Shown here: in pieces, positions 33,846 to 42,944 of the stretch | Layout of the letters: every line of letters begins with the position of its first letter | How positions within the stretch are numbered: the first letter of the stretch is position 1 | NCBI GenBank assembly: GCA_035263865.1 | Contig: DATFQX010000130.1 | Coordinates: 1 to 64,000 of the forward strand | Direction: 5' to 3' | Origin: VAZQ01 sp035263865 | GTDB taxonomy: Bacteria > Pseudomonadota > Alphaproteobacteria > Rhizobiales > Xanthobacteraceae | DNA: 64,000 nt | Made by a program: the position numbers and the translations under genes | The notes under the pieces: model-generated | The model's database searches: none | What the model was told of the DNA's origin: nothing | Seen by the model: the letters and a program-made list of their open reading frames with translations, nothing else

Positions 33846-34649
33846 ATGTCCGCTATCGTCACCAAAACAGTGCACTGTGCAGGGGAGCTCCCCGCCTTTC
33901 TCGCCGTTCCTGAAACGGATAGCCGCGGCCCCGCCGTCGTGCTCATGCACGAACGCTATGGCATGGTGCAGCACACGCGTGATCTGACGGAGCGCTATGC
34001 CAGGGACGGATACGTGTGCATTGCGCCGGATTTCTTTCACAAGCATCCGGATCAGGCGGCACTCCACCGCGGGGAGGTCGGCTACGACATCAGCGATCCC
34101 GAAGCGGTGGCATTTCTCGAAGCCGCGATTGGCCACCTCATCGCGCTACCGCGGGTCGACGCGTCACGAATCGCGGTGACCGGCGTCTGCCAGACCGGAC
34201 GCCATCCGCTGGTGCTGGCGGCGCAGCGGCCGATTGCAGCGGCGATCATCTGGTACGGAGCTGCCTCGGCGCGCGAGTGGCAGATCAGCTCGCGTTATCC
34301 CAAGCCGCTCGAGGAGATCGTCGCCGCGGTGGAATGTCCGGTTCTCGGAATCTTCGGCGAAGCCGACCACGTGATCTCGCTCAACGACGTGCGCCGCCTG
34401 CGCGACTGTCTCGATCATCACGACAAGAGCTATACGATTAAAGTCTATCCTGGCGCTCCTCACGGCTGGCTCAACGATACTATGCCCGGTCGGTATCGCC
34501 GCGAGCAGGCCGAAGCCGCCTGGGCGCTGCAGCGCGCATTCCTGAAGAGCGTGTTCGACCCGAGCTATGACCGCTCGCGCCGCGTGCAAATCTACGAATG
34601 CGACCATTCCGCCGATTATGATTTCGCCAAGAACGTGCGGATGGAGTAA
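33846..34649 (+). CDS. dienelactone-hydrolase-family protein with unusual nucleophile motif
   Basis: A 267-residue alpha/beta hydrolase of the DLH family, which opens dienelactones in ring-cleavage pathways. The triad appears as C115 in VTGVCQTGRHP, D174 in GEADHVI, and H206 in GAPHGW, with E36 in MHERYG as the usual partner glutamate. The nucleophile elbow G-V-C-Q-T-G departs from the standard G-x-C-x-G-G, which may alter the oxyanion hole. A 25-residue tail (SRRVQIYECDHSADYDFAK) follows the domain. It lies 45 bases after the dioxygenase beta gene, fitting a role in processing a ring-cleavage product. Confidence 0.85.
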   Translation: MSAIVTKTVHCAGELPAFLAVPETDSRGPAVVLMHERYGMVQHTRDLTERYARDGYVCIAPDFFHKHPDQAALHRGEVGYDISDPEAVAFLEAAIGHLIALPRVDASRIAVTGVCQTGRHPLVLAAQRPIAAAIIWYGAASAREWQISSRYPKPLEEIVAAVECPVLGIFGEADHVISLNDVRRLRDCLDHHDKSYTIKVYPGAPHGWLNDTMPGRYRREQAEAAWALQRAFLKSVFDPSYDRSRRVQIYECDHSADYDFAKNVRME

Positions 34650-34731
34650 TAATTAGCGCAAATGGTGAATGGCGAGGCATGATAGGGGCCATTCGCGACC
34701 CGCTATTCCCCGCTCAAATAGGGAGCACGTC

Positions 34732-35427
34732 ATGGCGCGCGACTTCGAAGACCATTGCTGGAAGGACCTCATCGACGCCGACACGATCCAGATCTACCAA
34801 GCCTATCGCCGCAAGCTCTATGTGGGCGACAATCCCGCGGTGCTCGCCATCGATCTCTACAATAAGGCGTATCGCGGCGGCGATCGTCCGGTGAAGGAGG
34901 TCGATCGGGAATTCTCCGGCTCCTGCGGCGAACATGCGTGGAGGGCGCTTCCGCCGACCCAGGGTTTGTTTGGCGCCGCGCGCAGGGCCGGCATACCGAT
35001 CATCTATACGACTCGCCATGTTGACACCGGCGGGGTGCATTCGACCAACCGCAACATCGGCCGCGAGGCCGACGACACCTACGCCATCAAAGCCGAGCTT
35101 GCCCCGGTAGCGGGCGAACTCGTCATCTACAAAGAGCGGGCTTCGGCGTTCTTCGGCACGCCCTTGATCGCGCATCTTCAGCAAAATCGCATCGATAATC
35201 TGATCATTTGCGGTGAAAGCACGTCCGGCTGCGTGCGCGCCTCGACCGTCGATGCCTATTCCTACGGCTTCCACAACGTGGTGGTGGAGGAATGCACCTA
35301 CGACCGCTCGGTCATCAGCCACAAGGTCAACTTATTCGATCTGCATCACAAATACGCCGACGTCATGCATATCGAAGATGTGCTCGCGCATATCGACGCG
35401 CTTGCCCGCGGGCGCAAAGTCGCGTGA
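34732..35427 (+). CDS. isochorismatase-family (cysteine) amidohydrolase
   Basis: A 231-residue cysteine hydrolase of the isochorismatase/N-carbamoylsarcosine amidase family. The triad is D41 (VLAIDLYNKAY), K134 (LVIYKERASAF) and C167 (ICGESTSGCVRAS). GGGAGCACGTC upstream of the ATG supports the start over a longer in-frame ORF. Members hydrolyse N-carbamoyl, maleamate or nicotinamide-type amides. Between a DLH-like gene and a fumarase-superfamily lyase it would suit release of ammonia or a side chain from a ring-cleavage amide (for example a maleamate-like compound), but the substrate is not readable. Confidence 0.88.
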   Translation: MARDFEDHCWKDLIDADTIQIYQAYRRKLYVGDNPAVLAIDLYNKAYRGGDRPVKEVDREFSGSCGEHAWRALPPTQGLFGAARRAGIPIIYTTRHVDTGGVHSTNRNIGREADDTYAIKAELAPVAGELVIYKERASAFFGTPLIAHLQQNRIDNLIICGESTSGCVRASTVDAYSYGFHNVVVEECTYDRSVISHKVNLFDLHHKYADVMHIEDVLAHIDALARGRKVA

Positions 35428-35473
35428 AGACACCGCTCACGCTCTACCAGATCGGCGTGATCGGAGATAAAGC

Positions 35474-36838
35474 ATGACCGCGACGGCGCTCGATTCCGCC
35501 ATCTTCTGCGATATTTTCAGCACGCTGCAGATGCGGCGGATTTTCTCCGACGAAGCTAGGACCTCTTACTGCCTCGAAATCGAGGCAGCCCTCGCACGTG
35601 CGCAGGCGCGCGTCGGCATCATCCCCGAGCATGCCGCCCGCGAGATCGTGCGTCAGTGCCGCATCGAGAACATCGACTTCGCGCGCCTGAAGAAGCAGAC
35701 CGAGCGGATCGGTTATCCGATCCTCGGCATTGTGCAGCAAATCGTGGAGCTGTGCGCCGAGGGCCTCGGCGAATGGTGCCACTGGGGTGCTACTACGCAG
35801 GACATCACCGATACCGCGGCAATCCTGCAAGTGCGAGCTGCGCTCGAACTTGTCGAACAGGACATGGATGCAATCGCCAGCGCGCTCGCTGACCTGTCCC
35901 GCCGTTACCGCGACACGCCTATGGCCGGCCGCAGCAATCTCCAGCAGGCCGTGCCGCTCACGTTCGGATTCAAGACGGCGGCATTGCTCGCCGCGATGCA
36001 GCGACACCGTGAGCGGTTGGCGCAGTTGAGGCCGCGCGTTCTGGTCGGCGAATTCGGCGGAGCCGTCGGGACGCTGGCCTCGCTCGGCAGCGATGGCCTC
36101 AAGGTGCAAGCGGAACTGATGCAGGAACTCGGGCTCGGCCAGCCGGATATCGCTTGGCACACTCTGCGCGACCGCATCGGCGAAGTCGCTTGCTTTCTCG
36201 GCCTTCTCACCGGCACGCTCGGAAAGATTTCCATGGACGTCAAGCTGCTCATGCAGACCGAGGTGGCCGAGGTTTACGAACCATTCCATGAGGGCCGCGG
36301 CTCCTCGAGCACCATGCCGCAGAAACGCAATCCGATCTCGTGCCTTTACATCCACGCCGCCACCGCGCTGGTGCGCCAGCAGGTCGCAGCCCTGCTCGAG
36401 GCTGCCGTCGCCGACCACGAGCGGTCGACCGGCCCATGGGAGATCGAGTGGATTGCACTGCCTGAAATCTTTCTGCTCGCCTCGGGCGCGCTCGCGCAGA
36501 CCAAGCTCATGCTGTCGGGGCTTGAGGTCGATGTCGATCGGATGCGGGCCAATCTCGATCTCACCCGCGGCACGATCGTCTCAGAAGCCGTCATGATGGG
36601 GCTTGGGCCCCATCTTGGGCGCCAGCGGGCGCACGACCTCGTTTACGACATCTGCCGCAAGGTCACGGCCAGCGGCGAACCGTTAGTGGAAGTGCTGGCG
36701 CGCGACGGCGATGTCTCGCGCCACCTCACCCGCGCGCAACTCGAGAAGATGTGCGATCCGGCGGCCTATCTCGGGCTTGCCGGCGAGATGGTGGACAAGG
36801 TGCTCGCGCGGGAACGTTCAATGGATCGATTAGTTTAA
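35474..36838 (+). CDS. fumarase/aspartase-superfamily lyase (PurB/PcaB type)
   Basis: A 454-residue member of the adenylosuccinate lyase / 3-carboxymuconate cycloisomerase family. The conserved segments are all there: AEGLGEWCHWGATTQDITDT, DTPMAGRSNLQQAVPLTFGF and the signature loop GRGSSSTMPQKRNPIS carrying the catalytic serine. The helical core continues to a C-terminal ADSL_C-like domain (VEVLARDGDVSRHLTRAQL). The protein is an active-looking tetrameric lyase. In this catabolic setting a PcaB-like cycloisomerase or a lyase for a nitrogen-containing succinyl compound is more likely than purine synthesis (inference). Confidence 0.88.
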   Translation: MTATALDSAIFCDIFSTLQMRRIFSDEARTSYCLEIEAALARAQARVGIIPEHAAREIVRQCRIENIDFARLKKQTERIGYPILGIVQQIVELCAEGLGEWCHWGATTQDITDTAAILQVRAALELVEQDMDAIASALADLSRRYRDTPMAGRSNLQQAVPLTFGFKTAALLAAMQRHRERLAQLRPRVLVGEFGGAVGTLASLGSDGLKVQAELMQELGLGQPDIAWHTLRDRIGEVACFLGLLTGTLGKISMDVKLLMQTEVAEVYEPFHEGRGSSSTMPQKRNPISCLYIHAATALVRQQVAALLEAAVADHERSTGPWEIEWIALPEIFLLASGALAQTKLMLSGLEVDVDRMRANLDLTRGTIVSEAVMMGLGPHLGRQRAHDLVYDICRKVTASGEPLVEVLARDGDVSRHLTRAQLEKMCDPAAYLGLAGEMVDKVLARERSMDRLV

Positions 36839-37002
36839 AGATTGCCGAGATGCCCGGCGTCCCCTTCCCATTCGCCAGGCCACAACGAGCTGCAAAATGT
36901 CGCGGGCCGCGAGTAGCAACAGTACCACGTCATTTGTGCTCGGTGCAGAATCGCGACGCGTATCGTGAATGATCCTGCCGCCAATCAAGAGGAAATGCGC
37001 AA

Positions 37003-38016
37003 ATGTCGCGGCCGTTCTCCCACCTGAGAGCGCACGAGCCCATGCGCAGGGCTCGGCGCTTGCTGCTCATTTTAGGCCTGCTCGCGCCGTTCCTGCTTTC
37101 GGGGTCGGCGGCGCTGGCACAGAGCTGGCCTCAGCGCACGGTTAAATTCCTGCTGCCGCTCGGTCCGGGTTCGGGAGTGGATATCGGCGCTCGACTGCTG
37201 GCGGATCGGCTGAGCGCACGCTGGGGCCAACCCGTGGTGGTGGAAAACCGCCCGGGGGGCGATGGGATCGTCGCGATCGGCGCCTTCGCCAGCGCTCATG
37301 ACGATCATTTGTTGCTTGTGACTCCCACCTCCTCATTTACCGCCCATCCTTATCTGCATGATAACTTGCCCTACAACCCAAGCGATCTCCTGCCTATCGC
37401 AAGGGTTTCCAACACCCTCATCACCATCGCGGCATACACTTCGCTGGAAGCCGGGTCGCTACAGCAACTCGTGGCTCAGGTGCGAGCGCAACCGGGCAAG
37501 CTCAACTGGGCGGGGGTCACCGGCGCGCTGGACTTCCTGCTTGCCGGATTTTTACAGCGCAACGGCCTGGCCATGACCAAGGTGCCCTATCGGAATCCGG
37601 TCGAGGCCGCCAACGATCTCGCCGAAGGGCGCGTACAGATGTATATGGCGGCACTCGCGATCGTAAGGCCTCAGCTTCAGACCGGAAAAATCAAGTTGCT
37701 GGCGGTCACCAACAGCATTCGCGCGCCCGCCGCGCCCGACATTCCCACGGTCAAAGAGGCGGGTTACGGCGAGCTTACCTTCGATGGCCTCGTCGGCTTG
37801 TTCGGGCCGTCCGGTATGCCGAACGAGCTTCGCGAGCGCATCGCCGCTGATATTCGCTCGATCGTTGCAGCCGACCCGCTGATTGGGAAGCGCCTCGTCG
37901 CCACCGGACAAATACTCAACATCAGCGGGCCCGCCGAGTTCGCGCGAGCAACCGAGGAACAACGCGACAAGGTTGCAACGATTGCTCATGAGCTCGGCAT
38001 CAAGCCGACGCATTGA
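37003..38016 (+). CDS. Bug/TctC-family periplasmic binding protein
   Basis: A 337-residue periplasmic binding protein with an N-terminal signal (RRLLLILGLLAPFLLSGSAA-LAQ). The mature protein has the Bug features WPQRTVKFLLPLGPGSGVDI, ADRLSARWGQPVVVENRPGG, GKLNWAGVTGALDFL and PTVKEAGYGELTFDGLVGLF. GAGGAAA lies upstream of the ATG. It probably binds a carboxylate and could deliver it to the TctAB permease encoded at 28-30 kb, the only one in the window. The 164 bases before it show nothing recognisable beyond the ribosome binding site. Confidence 0.9.
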   Translation: MSRPFSHLRAHEPMRRARRLLLILGLLAPFLLSGSAALAQSWPQRTVKFLLPLGPGSGVDIGARLLADRLSARWGQPVVVENRPGGDGIVAIGAFASAHDDHLLLVTPTSSFTAHPYLHDNLPYNPSDLLPIARVSNTLITIAAYTSLEAGSLQQLVAQVRAQPGKLNWAGVTGALDFLLAGFLQRNGLAMTKVPYRNPVEAANDLAEGRVQMYMAALAIVRPQLQTGKIKLLAVTNSIRAPAAPDIPTVKEAGYGELTFDGLVGLFGPSGMPNELRERIAADIRSIVAADPLIGKRLVATGQILNISGPAEFARATEEQRDKVATIAHELGIKPTH

Positions 38017-38028
38017 CAAGGGGCAAGC

Positions 38029-38787
38029 ATGAAGATCGAGGGGAAAGTCATCGTCATCACGGGCGCCGCGCGTGGCATTGGCCAGGAATATGCCCGATAT
38101 CTCGCAGGCCACGGCGCTCGGGTGGTGATCGCGGATATCAACGACTGCGCGCAGACGCTCAAGCTCCTGCAAGCAGAAAACCGTACGGCGATTACCGCTA
38201 AGCTGGACGTGGCGAGCGCAGCATCGGCACTGGACATGGCGCGCACGGCGCTTGATGCGTTCGGACGAATTGACGCGCTCATCAACAACGCGGCGCTTTT
38301 CGGTGGGCTCAAGGGCGGCCGGTTCGATACTATCGCCGAGACCGAGTGGGACGCTGCAATGGCTGTCAACGTCAAAGGGATCTGGAACTGCTGCAAGGCG
38401 GTCGTCCCGGCCATGCGACAGGCCGGCGGCGGCAGCATCGTCAATGTCGCCTCGCTGGCAGCTACGTACGGAATGCCGTACGGCCTGCATTACACGACGT
38501 CCAAGGCCGCCGTTATCGGGCTCACTCGCGGGCTCGCCCGCGAACTCGGCCGCGACAACATCCGCGTCAATGCCCTCGCGCCGAGTGCGGTCTTGACCGA
38601 GGGGGCGCGCGAATTCTTCGCGGAAAAGGCGGAAAAGGCACTCGATACCATCAGGATGGGTCAGGCGATCGCGCGAAATCTTAACCCGTCCGATCTGCTC
38701 GGCGCCGTTCACTGGTTAGTTTCCGATTCAAGCCAGCTGGTCACAGGACAAACGATTGCGGTGGATGGCGGAACCGTCATGCATTGA
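38029..38787 (+). CDS. short-chain dehydrogenase/reductase
   Basis: A 252-residue classical SDR: cofactor motif TGAARGIGQEYARYL (residues 11-25), NAG-equivalent NNAALFGG, and the catalytic Y155-x3-K159 in LHYTTSKAAV with the upstream serine in NVASLAATYG. The acidic residue after strand 2 (VVIADI) suggests NAD. The C-terminal GQTIAVDGGTVMH is typical. It is an NAD(P)-dependent alcohol dehydrogenase or a cis-diol dehydrogenase substitute. It starts 12 bases after the Bug protein and is the last gene of the plus-strand run that begins with the GS-like gene; it may oxidise the dioxygenase product. Confidence 0.9.
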   Translation: MKIEGKVIVITGAARGIGQEYARYLAGHGARVVIADINDCAQTLKLLQAENRTAITAKLDVASAASALDMARTALDAFGRIDALINNAALFGGLKGGRFDTIAETEWDAAMAVNVKGIWNCCKAVVPAMRQAGGGSIVNVASLAATYGMPYGLHYTTSKAAVIGLTRGLARELGRDNIRVNALAPSAVLTEGAREFFAEKAEKALDTIRMGQAIARNLNPSDLLGAVHWLVSDSSQLVTGQTIAVDGGTVMH

Positions 38788-38851
38788 TCGGTTGGCGGCG
38801 ATGCTCGCGCGATATAGTGCTGGCCGCCTTCGATCGTTCAGCAGCTCGCCT

Positions 38852-39658
38852 TCACGTGCGTCTCTGTGGAAATCTCGGCGCGCGCTTCTCGCGCAGCGCC
38901 GCCGCGCCTTCCGGCGCTTCGTGTCCGCTGAAGCCGAGGAATTCCATGCCGAGGGAGGCATCGAAGATCGGCCCGGCTGAGCGCAACCAATTGTTCAGCG
39001 CGTATTTTGTCCATGCAATCGCGTTGGGAGCGCCCTCCGCCAAGCGCACGGCAATCTCCAGTGCGCGGTCCTGCAGCTCCTCGTCGGGCACGGCGAGGGA
39101 CACCAGACCGATGCGCTCGGCTTGCGCACCCGAGAGGGTCTCGCACAGCAGCAGATGGTATTTGGCCTTCGCCATGCCGCACAGGAGAGGCCAGATGATT
39201 GCCGCATGATCGCCGGCGGCGACGCCGAGCTTGGTATGGCCGTCGATGAGACGCGCCGATGCGCCGGCAATCGAAATGTCCGCGAGAACTGCCAATGCTA
39301 GCCCTGCACCTACCGCCGCGCCGTTGATGGCCGAGACGACCGGCTTGTTGCAGTTGATCAGGTTGTAGACCATGTCGCGCGCTTCCTTCCACACGCGGAT
39401 GCGGGTGTCGAAATCCGCAATCATGTCGTCGAGTAGGTCAAGATCTCCGCCGGCCGAAAACGCTTTGCCAGCGCCAGTGAGCACAACCGCATTGACATTC
39501 GCATCGGTATCGATAGCGCGCCAAATTTCGGTCAGCTCCCGGTGCATCTTGCCGTCGACGGCATTGAGCTTCTCCGGCCTGTTCATGATCACCCGCAGCA
39601 CCCGCGGGTGTGGACGATCGATTTGCAGGCGCGAAAAGCGGGCATAATTTTCGTTCAT
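38852..39658 (-). CDS. enoyl-CoA hydratase/isomerase family protein
   Basis: A 268-residue crotonase-fold protein: MNRPEKLNAVDGKMHREL, the oxyanion-hole segments GAGKAFSAGGDLDLLDDM and AINGAAVGAGLALAVLADIS, and LIDGHTKLGVAAGDHAAI. The acid/base position following LGV is not the standard glutamate pair of crotonase, so isomerase, hydrolase or decarboxylase activity is possible. I start at the ATG preceded by GGGAGGAATCG rather than one eight codons earlier. It reads towards the SDR gene (convergent) and away from the DctP gene. Confidence 0.87.
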   Translation of the reverse strand: MNENYARFSRLQIDRPHPRVLRVIMNRPEKLNAVDGKMHRELTEIWRAIDTDANVNAVVLTGAGKAFSAGGDLDLLDDMIADFDTRIRVWKEARDMVYNLINCNKPVVSAINGAAVGAGLALAVLADISIAGASARLIDGHTKLGVAAGDHAAIIWPLLCGMAKAKYHLLLCETLSGAQAERIGLVSLAVPDEELQDRALEIAVRLAEGAPNAIAWTKYALNNWLRSAGPIFDASLGMEFLGFSGHEAPEGAAALREKRAPRFPQRRT

Positions 39659-39832
39659 CGATTCCTCCCAATGATTACCCATATGGCGCCCGTCGGGCTC
39701 TTAAGATCGCGGGGCGTGCTCGTGGGTGGCCGACGCACTTGCCGACAGCCATCTTGGGGGGCTTTTTTCGATCTCCTCAACGGGATTTCTTCCGGGATGC
39801 GCGCGCGCCGCCGTACCGGGGTGCCACGTCGA

Positions 39833-39862
39833 TTGACGGACTTCGGCCGAAACCGGTACTCT
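39833..39862 (+). promoter_or_regulatory. possible sigma-70-type promoter for the DctP/two-component operon
   Basis: TTGACG (39833-39838) and TACTCT (39857-39862) are separated by 18 bases and lie about 36 bases upstream of the DctP-like start. This is a reasonable housekeeping promoter match in otherwise GC-rich sequence, but it rests on two hexamers only. Confidence 0.35.
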
Positions 39863-39897
39863 CGGTTGCCGTCGGCACGCACCAACGGGCACGGGTC

Positions 39898-40887
39898 ATG
39901 TCCTTCATTTTGCGCATGAATTTCTGGAAAGCGGCGGCGCTCTGCATGGCCGTCTCAGCGGCTATCTCTTTCGCCGACGCACGCGAGTTTCGCGTTGCCG
40001 ATACGCAATCTGAAGATTATCCCACCGTTCAGGCGCTCATGTTCATGGCACGACTCGTCGAGGAGGGCACCGGCGGCCGCCACCGCATTCGCGTGTTCCA
40101 TTCACGCCAACTCGGCGAAGAGAAAGAGACGATCGAACAGACGCGGGTTGGCGCGATCGATCTCAATCGCACCAATGTCGCGCCGATCGGGTCGTTGATT
40201 CCGGCGGCAAACGTGCTCGCGCTGCCGTTTCTGTTTCGCTCGTTCGAGCACCTTCACAAGGTGCTCGATCATTCGATCGGCGACGAGATCCTGGCCGGCT
40301 CGCAGCGCCACGGTTTTGTCGGCTTGACTTTCTACGATTCGGGATCGCGGTCGATCTACAACAGCGTGAGGCCGATCCGCACGCTCGCGGACATGAAGGG
40401 GTTGCGAATTCGGGTCCAGCAATCCGAGCTGATGGTCGCGATGATCAAGGCGCTTGGCACCGAACCTATAGAGCTCCCCTATGGGCAGGTATCGACAGGG
40501 CTCTCCACCAGATTGATCGACGGCGCGGAAAACAACTGGCCTTCCTATGTCACGACCAACCACTACAAGCTCGCCCCCTACTATACCTTGACCGAGCATA
40601 CGATGGGACCCGAGGTGCTTGTTATGTCGCCGCGCGCGTGGGAAAGCCTGTCGGCGGAAGACCGGACCATTTTTCGCGATGCGGCGCGCAAGTCCAGCGC
40701 ATACATGCGTGGCTTGTGGACCGGGTTGGAGGAGCGGTCGCGCGAGCAGGCGCGGGCAGCGGGAAACACGATCATCACCGAGTTCGACCGCACGCCGTTC
40801 GAGCAGGCAATGAACACGATCTATGCGGAGACGGTCACCGATCCCGGCTTGCGCCAATTGATCGAGCGCATTCGAAAGGTTCAATGA
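39898..40887 (+). CDS. TRAP-type (DctP-like) periplasmic binding protein
   Basis: A 329-residue solute-binding protein with a signal peptide (FWKAAALCMAVSAAISFADA). Family features are QLGEEKETIEQTRVGAIDLN, ANVLALPFLFRSFEHLHKVL, and the carboxylate-binding arginine strand DMKGLRIRVQQSELMV followed by EPIELPYGQVSTGL. DctP proteins normally work with DctQM permeases, but none is nearby. Instead its last codons overlap (ATGA) the start of a membrane histidine kinase, suggesting a sensory role in which the liganded protein contacts the kinase's periplasmic domain. Confidence 0.9.
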   Translation: MSFILRMNFWKAAALCMAVSAAISFADAREFRVADTQSEDYPTVQALMFMARLVEEGTGGRHRIRVFHSRQLGEEKETIEQTRVGAIDLNRTNVAPIGSLIPAANVLALPFLFRSFEHLHKVLDHSIGDEILAGSQRHGFVGLTFYDSGSRSIYNSVRPIRTLADMKGLRIRVQQSELMVAMIKALGTEPIELPYGQVSTGLSTRLIDGAENNWPSYVTTNHYKLAPYYTLTEHTMGPEVLVMSPRAWESLSAEDRTIFRDAARKSSAYMRGLWTGLEERSREQARAAGNTIITEFDRTPFEQAMNTIYAETVTDPGLRQLIERIRKVQ

Positions 40888-42932
40888 CTGTCGACTTGAT
40901 TGCGCTGAAGGAGCAACAATCGGCGGCACGATCTGTGCGGCCGCGGCGAAGTCTTGACCAGGAGACGCAAAGCGTCGTGCGGGCGCTGCCGATCAGGTGG
41001 CGCCTGCTCTTGATTGCCGCACTCAACGCGACGGCCGCCATCATTCTGGCGGCGCTTATCTGGAACGGCGCCAATGTTCTCAGCCGCGCCTGGGACGACG
41101 TGCGCACGGTGCGCGAATCCGACAAGCTCCTAGTCTTGCTGGAAAGCGAAGCCAGCCGCCTACAAAACCTCATCCATCGCTACATCAACCAGCCGAGCCA
41201 AGAGGTCCTGACCGAAATTCTTGGACTGCATGGCGAGGTTCTAAGCACGCTTCGCAGCCGCGCTGCGGCAGATCCGGTTCTATCGGGATCCACCGACGAA
41301 CTGCGCGCCGTCACCGAACGCTTTCTTCAGGGCTTTGGTGAGGTCCGCGCGCTCCAGACGACAATCGCGCACACCTACGAGAGCGACGTACTCAAGCCAG
41401 CGCGGGAAATGGCAGGCCTTTACGCGATCATTGAGGGAGCGATCGGCACGCGCGATGCTTTGCTGCTGCCTTCGCTGGGAAAGTCGCGCGAGGCGTTCAC
41501 CGCGAGCCTCGTTGCCGCCAATGCGTTTTATCTGTCACTGGCATCGGACGCCGCCGACGAGGCGCGCAAAAACATCACCACCGTCGAGCAGACAATCCCG
41601 GTGATGATCGATCTTGCGGAAAATAACCTGCAGCGCACGGCACTGACCGCGCTGGCCCAGCGGGCCGCCGCCTTCGGCGACGGCCTGAAGACCCTGGCAG
41701 AGCAATTCTCGATGCGAACCAATCTGCTGAAGACCGCGATCGACGACAACCAGGCCGCCATGATCTCGGTGATCAATAAACTCTCCGCGCAGATGACGCT
41801 GCGCGAGCTGCAGGCGCAGGGAAGCTTCGACCACACTCTCGCCAATATCTACCAGAACGTCGCGCTCGTGGCGGTCATCTTTCTGACTTTGATCGTGGTT
41901 ATCGGAGCTCTGATCGCCCGCAGCATCATATTACCGCTGAAGGAAATCATGGCCGCCATGCACGGCGTCGTGTCGGAGAGATACGACCAGGTCATTCAAG
42001 GAACGCAGGCCCGCGACGAAATCGGCGAGATGGCGCGTGCAGTAGCGGTGTTTCGCGAAAACGCCATTGCCAAGCGCAAAGCAGAGAACGAATTGCGCGC
42101 CTCGAGGGATCGCGCGGAGCAGGCGCTCGAGGACCTGCGCGAGGCGCAGCAAAATCTGATTGCCGCGGAAAAGCTCGCGGCGCTCGGCGGCCTCGTGGCG
42201 GGAGTTGCACATGAGGTGAATAATCCGATCGGCATCAGCCTCACCGTGGCCTCAAGTTTCGCGCGCAGGTGCGACGAATTCGCGCGAGAAGTCGAGTCAG
42301 GCCCGCTGCGCCGCTCGCGTCTCGACGAATTCCTCGAGGGCGGGCGCGATGCGGCCAACCAACTAGTCACCAACCTGCAGCGGGCGGGCGAACTTGTGCA
42401 ATCGTTCAAGCAAGTGGCGGTCGACCGCAGCCACGCGGACCGGCGGCCCTTTGATCTGCGCGAATCGACGGACCAAATCGTCGCGAGCTTGCGTCCCTTG
42501 TTGAAGAAATCGCAGATCACGTTGACCGTCGACGTGCCGCCCGCCATCAGCATGGACAGCTATCCGGGCTCTTATGGGCAGGTCTTGACCAACCTGTTCC
42601 TCAACAGCGTCATTCATGCCTTTCCCGACGGGCGCGCCGGAAGCGTCATCGTCGAGGCGAGGCAAGTGCGCGACGACGTCGACATCTTCGTGTCCGACGA
42701 CGGAATCGGCATGAGCGACGAGATCCAGCGTCGCGCGTTCGATCCTTTCTTCACGACGCGCCGCAGCGAGGGCGGAACCGGGCTTGGCCTCCACATCATC
42801 TTCAATCTCGTCACGCAGCAGCTTGGCGGCCGATTGGCCTTCGAATCCCGGCTCGGCTGGGGGACGCGGTTTCGTATCACGCTGCCCCGCGTCGCGCCCG
42901 GCGAATCGCAGCCGGCGCAGGCCGCACAATGA
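40884..42932 (+). CDS. membrane-bound sensor histidine kinase
   Basis: A 682-residue kinase. TM1 is at about residues 38-62; a long, mostly helical periplasmic domain runs from about 63 to 322; TM2 is at about 325-348 (VALVAVIFLTLIVVIGALIA), followed by HAMP to about 400 and a short coiled coil (RASRDRAEQALEDLREAQQN). The phosphoacceptor histidine (about 442) is in GGLVAGVAHEVNNP. The HATPase domain has NLFLNSVIHAF, SDDGIGMSD and GGTGLGL. The helical input domain resembles that of TorS-like kinases that read a binding protein. Start overlap with the DctP gene gives coupled translation, and a receiver-kinase hybrid follows 12 bases later. Confidence 0.92.
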   Translation: MTVDLIALKEQQSAARSVRPRRSLDQETQSVVRALPIRWRLLLIAALNATAAIILAALIWNGANVLSRAWDDVRTVRESDKLLVLLESEASRLQNLIHRYINQPSQEVLTEILGLHGEVLSTLRSRAAADPVLSGSTDELRAVTERFLQGFGEVRALQTTIAHTYESDVLKPAREMAGLYAIIEGAIGTRDALLLPSLGKSREAFTASLVAANAFYLSLASDAADEARKNITTVEQTIPVMIDLAENNLQRTALTALAQRAAAFGDGLKTLAEQFSMRTNLLKTAIDDNQAAMISVINKLSAQMTLRELQAQGSFDHTLANIYQNVALVAVIFLTLIVVIGALIARSIILPLKEIMAAMHGVVSERYDQVIQGTQARDEIGEMARAVAVFRENAIAKRKAENELRASRDRAEQALEDLREAQQNLIAAEKLAALGGLVAGVAHEVNNPIGISLTVASSFARRCDEFAREVESGPLRRSRLDEFLEGGRDAANQLVTNLQRAGELVQSFKQVAVDRSHADRRPFDLRESTDQIVASLRPLLKKSQITLTVDVPPAISMDSYPGSYGQVLTNLFLNSVIHAFPDGRAGSVIVEARQVRDDVDIFVSDDGIGMSDEIQRRAFDPFFTTRRSEGGTGLGLHIIFNLVTQQLGGRLAFESRLGWGTRFRITLPRVAPGESQPAQAAQ

Positions 42933-42944
42933 CGGACGAAGCGG

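Noticed and set aside
39735..39775. Possible terminator AGCC...GGCT followed by TTTTTT upstream of the DctP gene
   Set aside because: Only four base pairs of stem with a nine-base loop; too weak to support, and no plus-strand gene ends just before it.
41931..42553. Overlapping minus-strand frames within the histidine kinase
   Set aside because: They lie opposite HAMP and HisKA coding sequence and have no recognisable domains.
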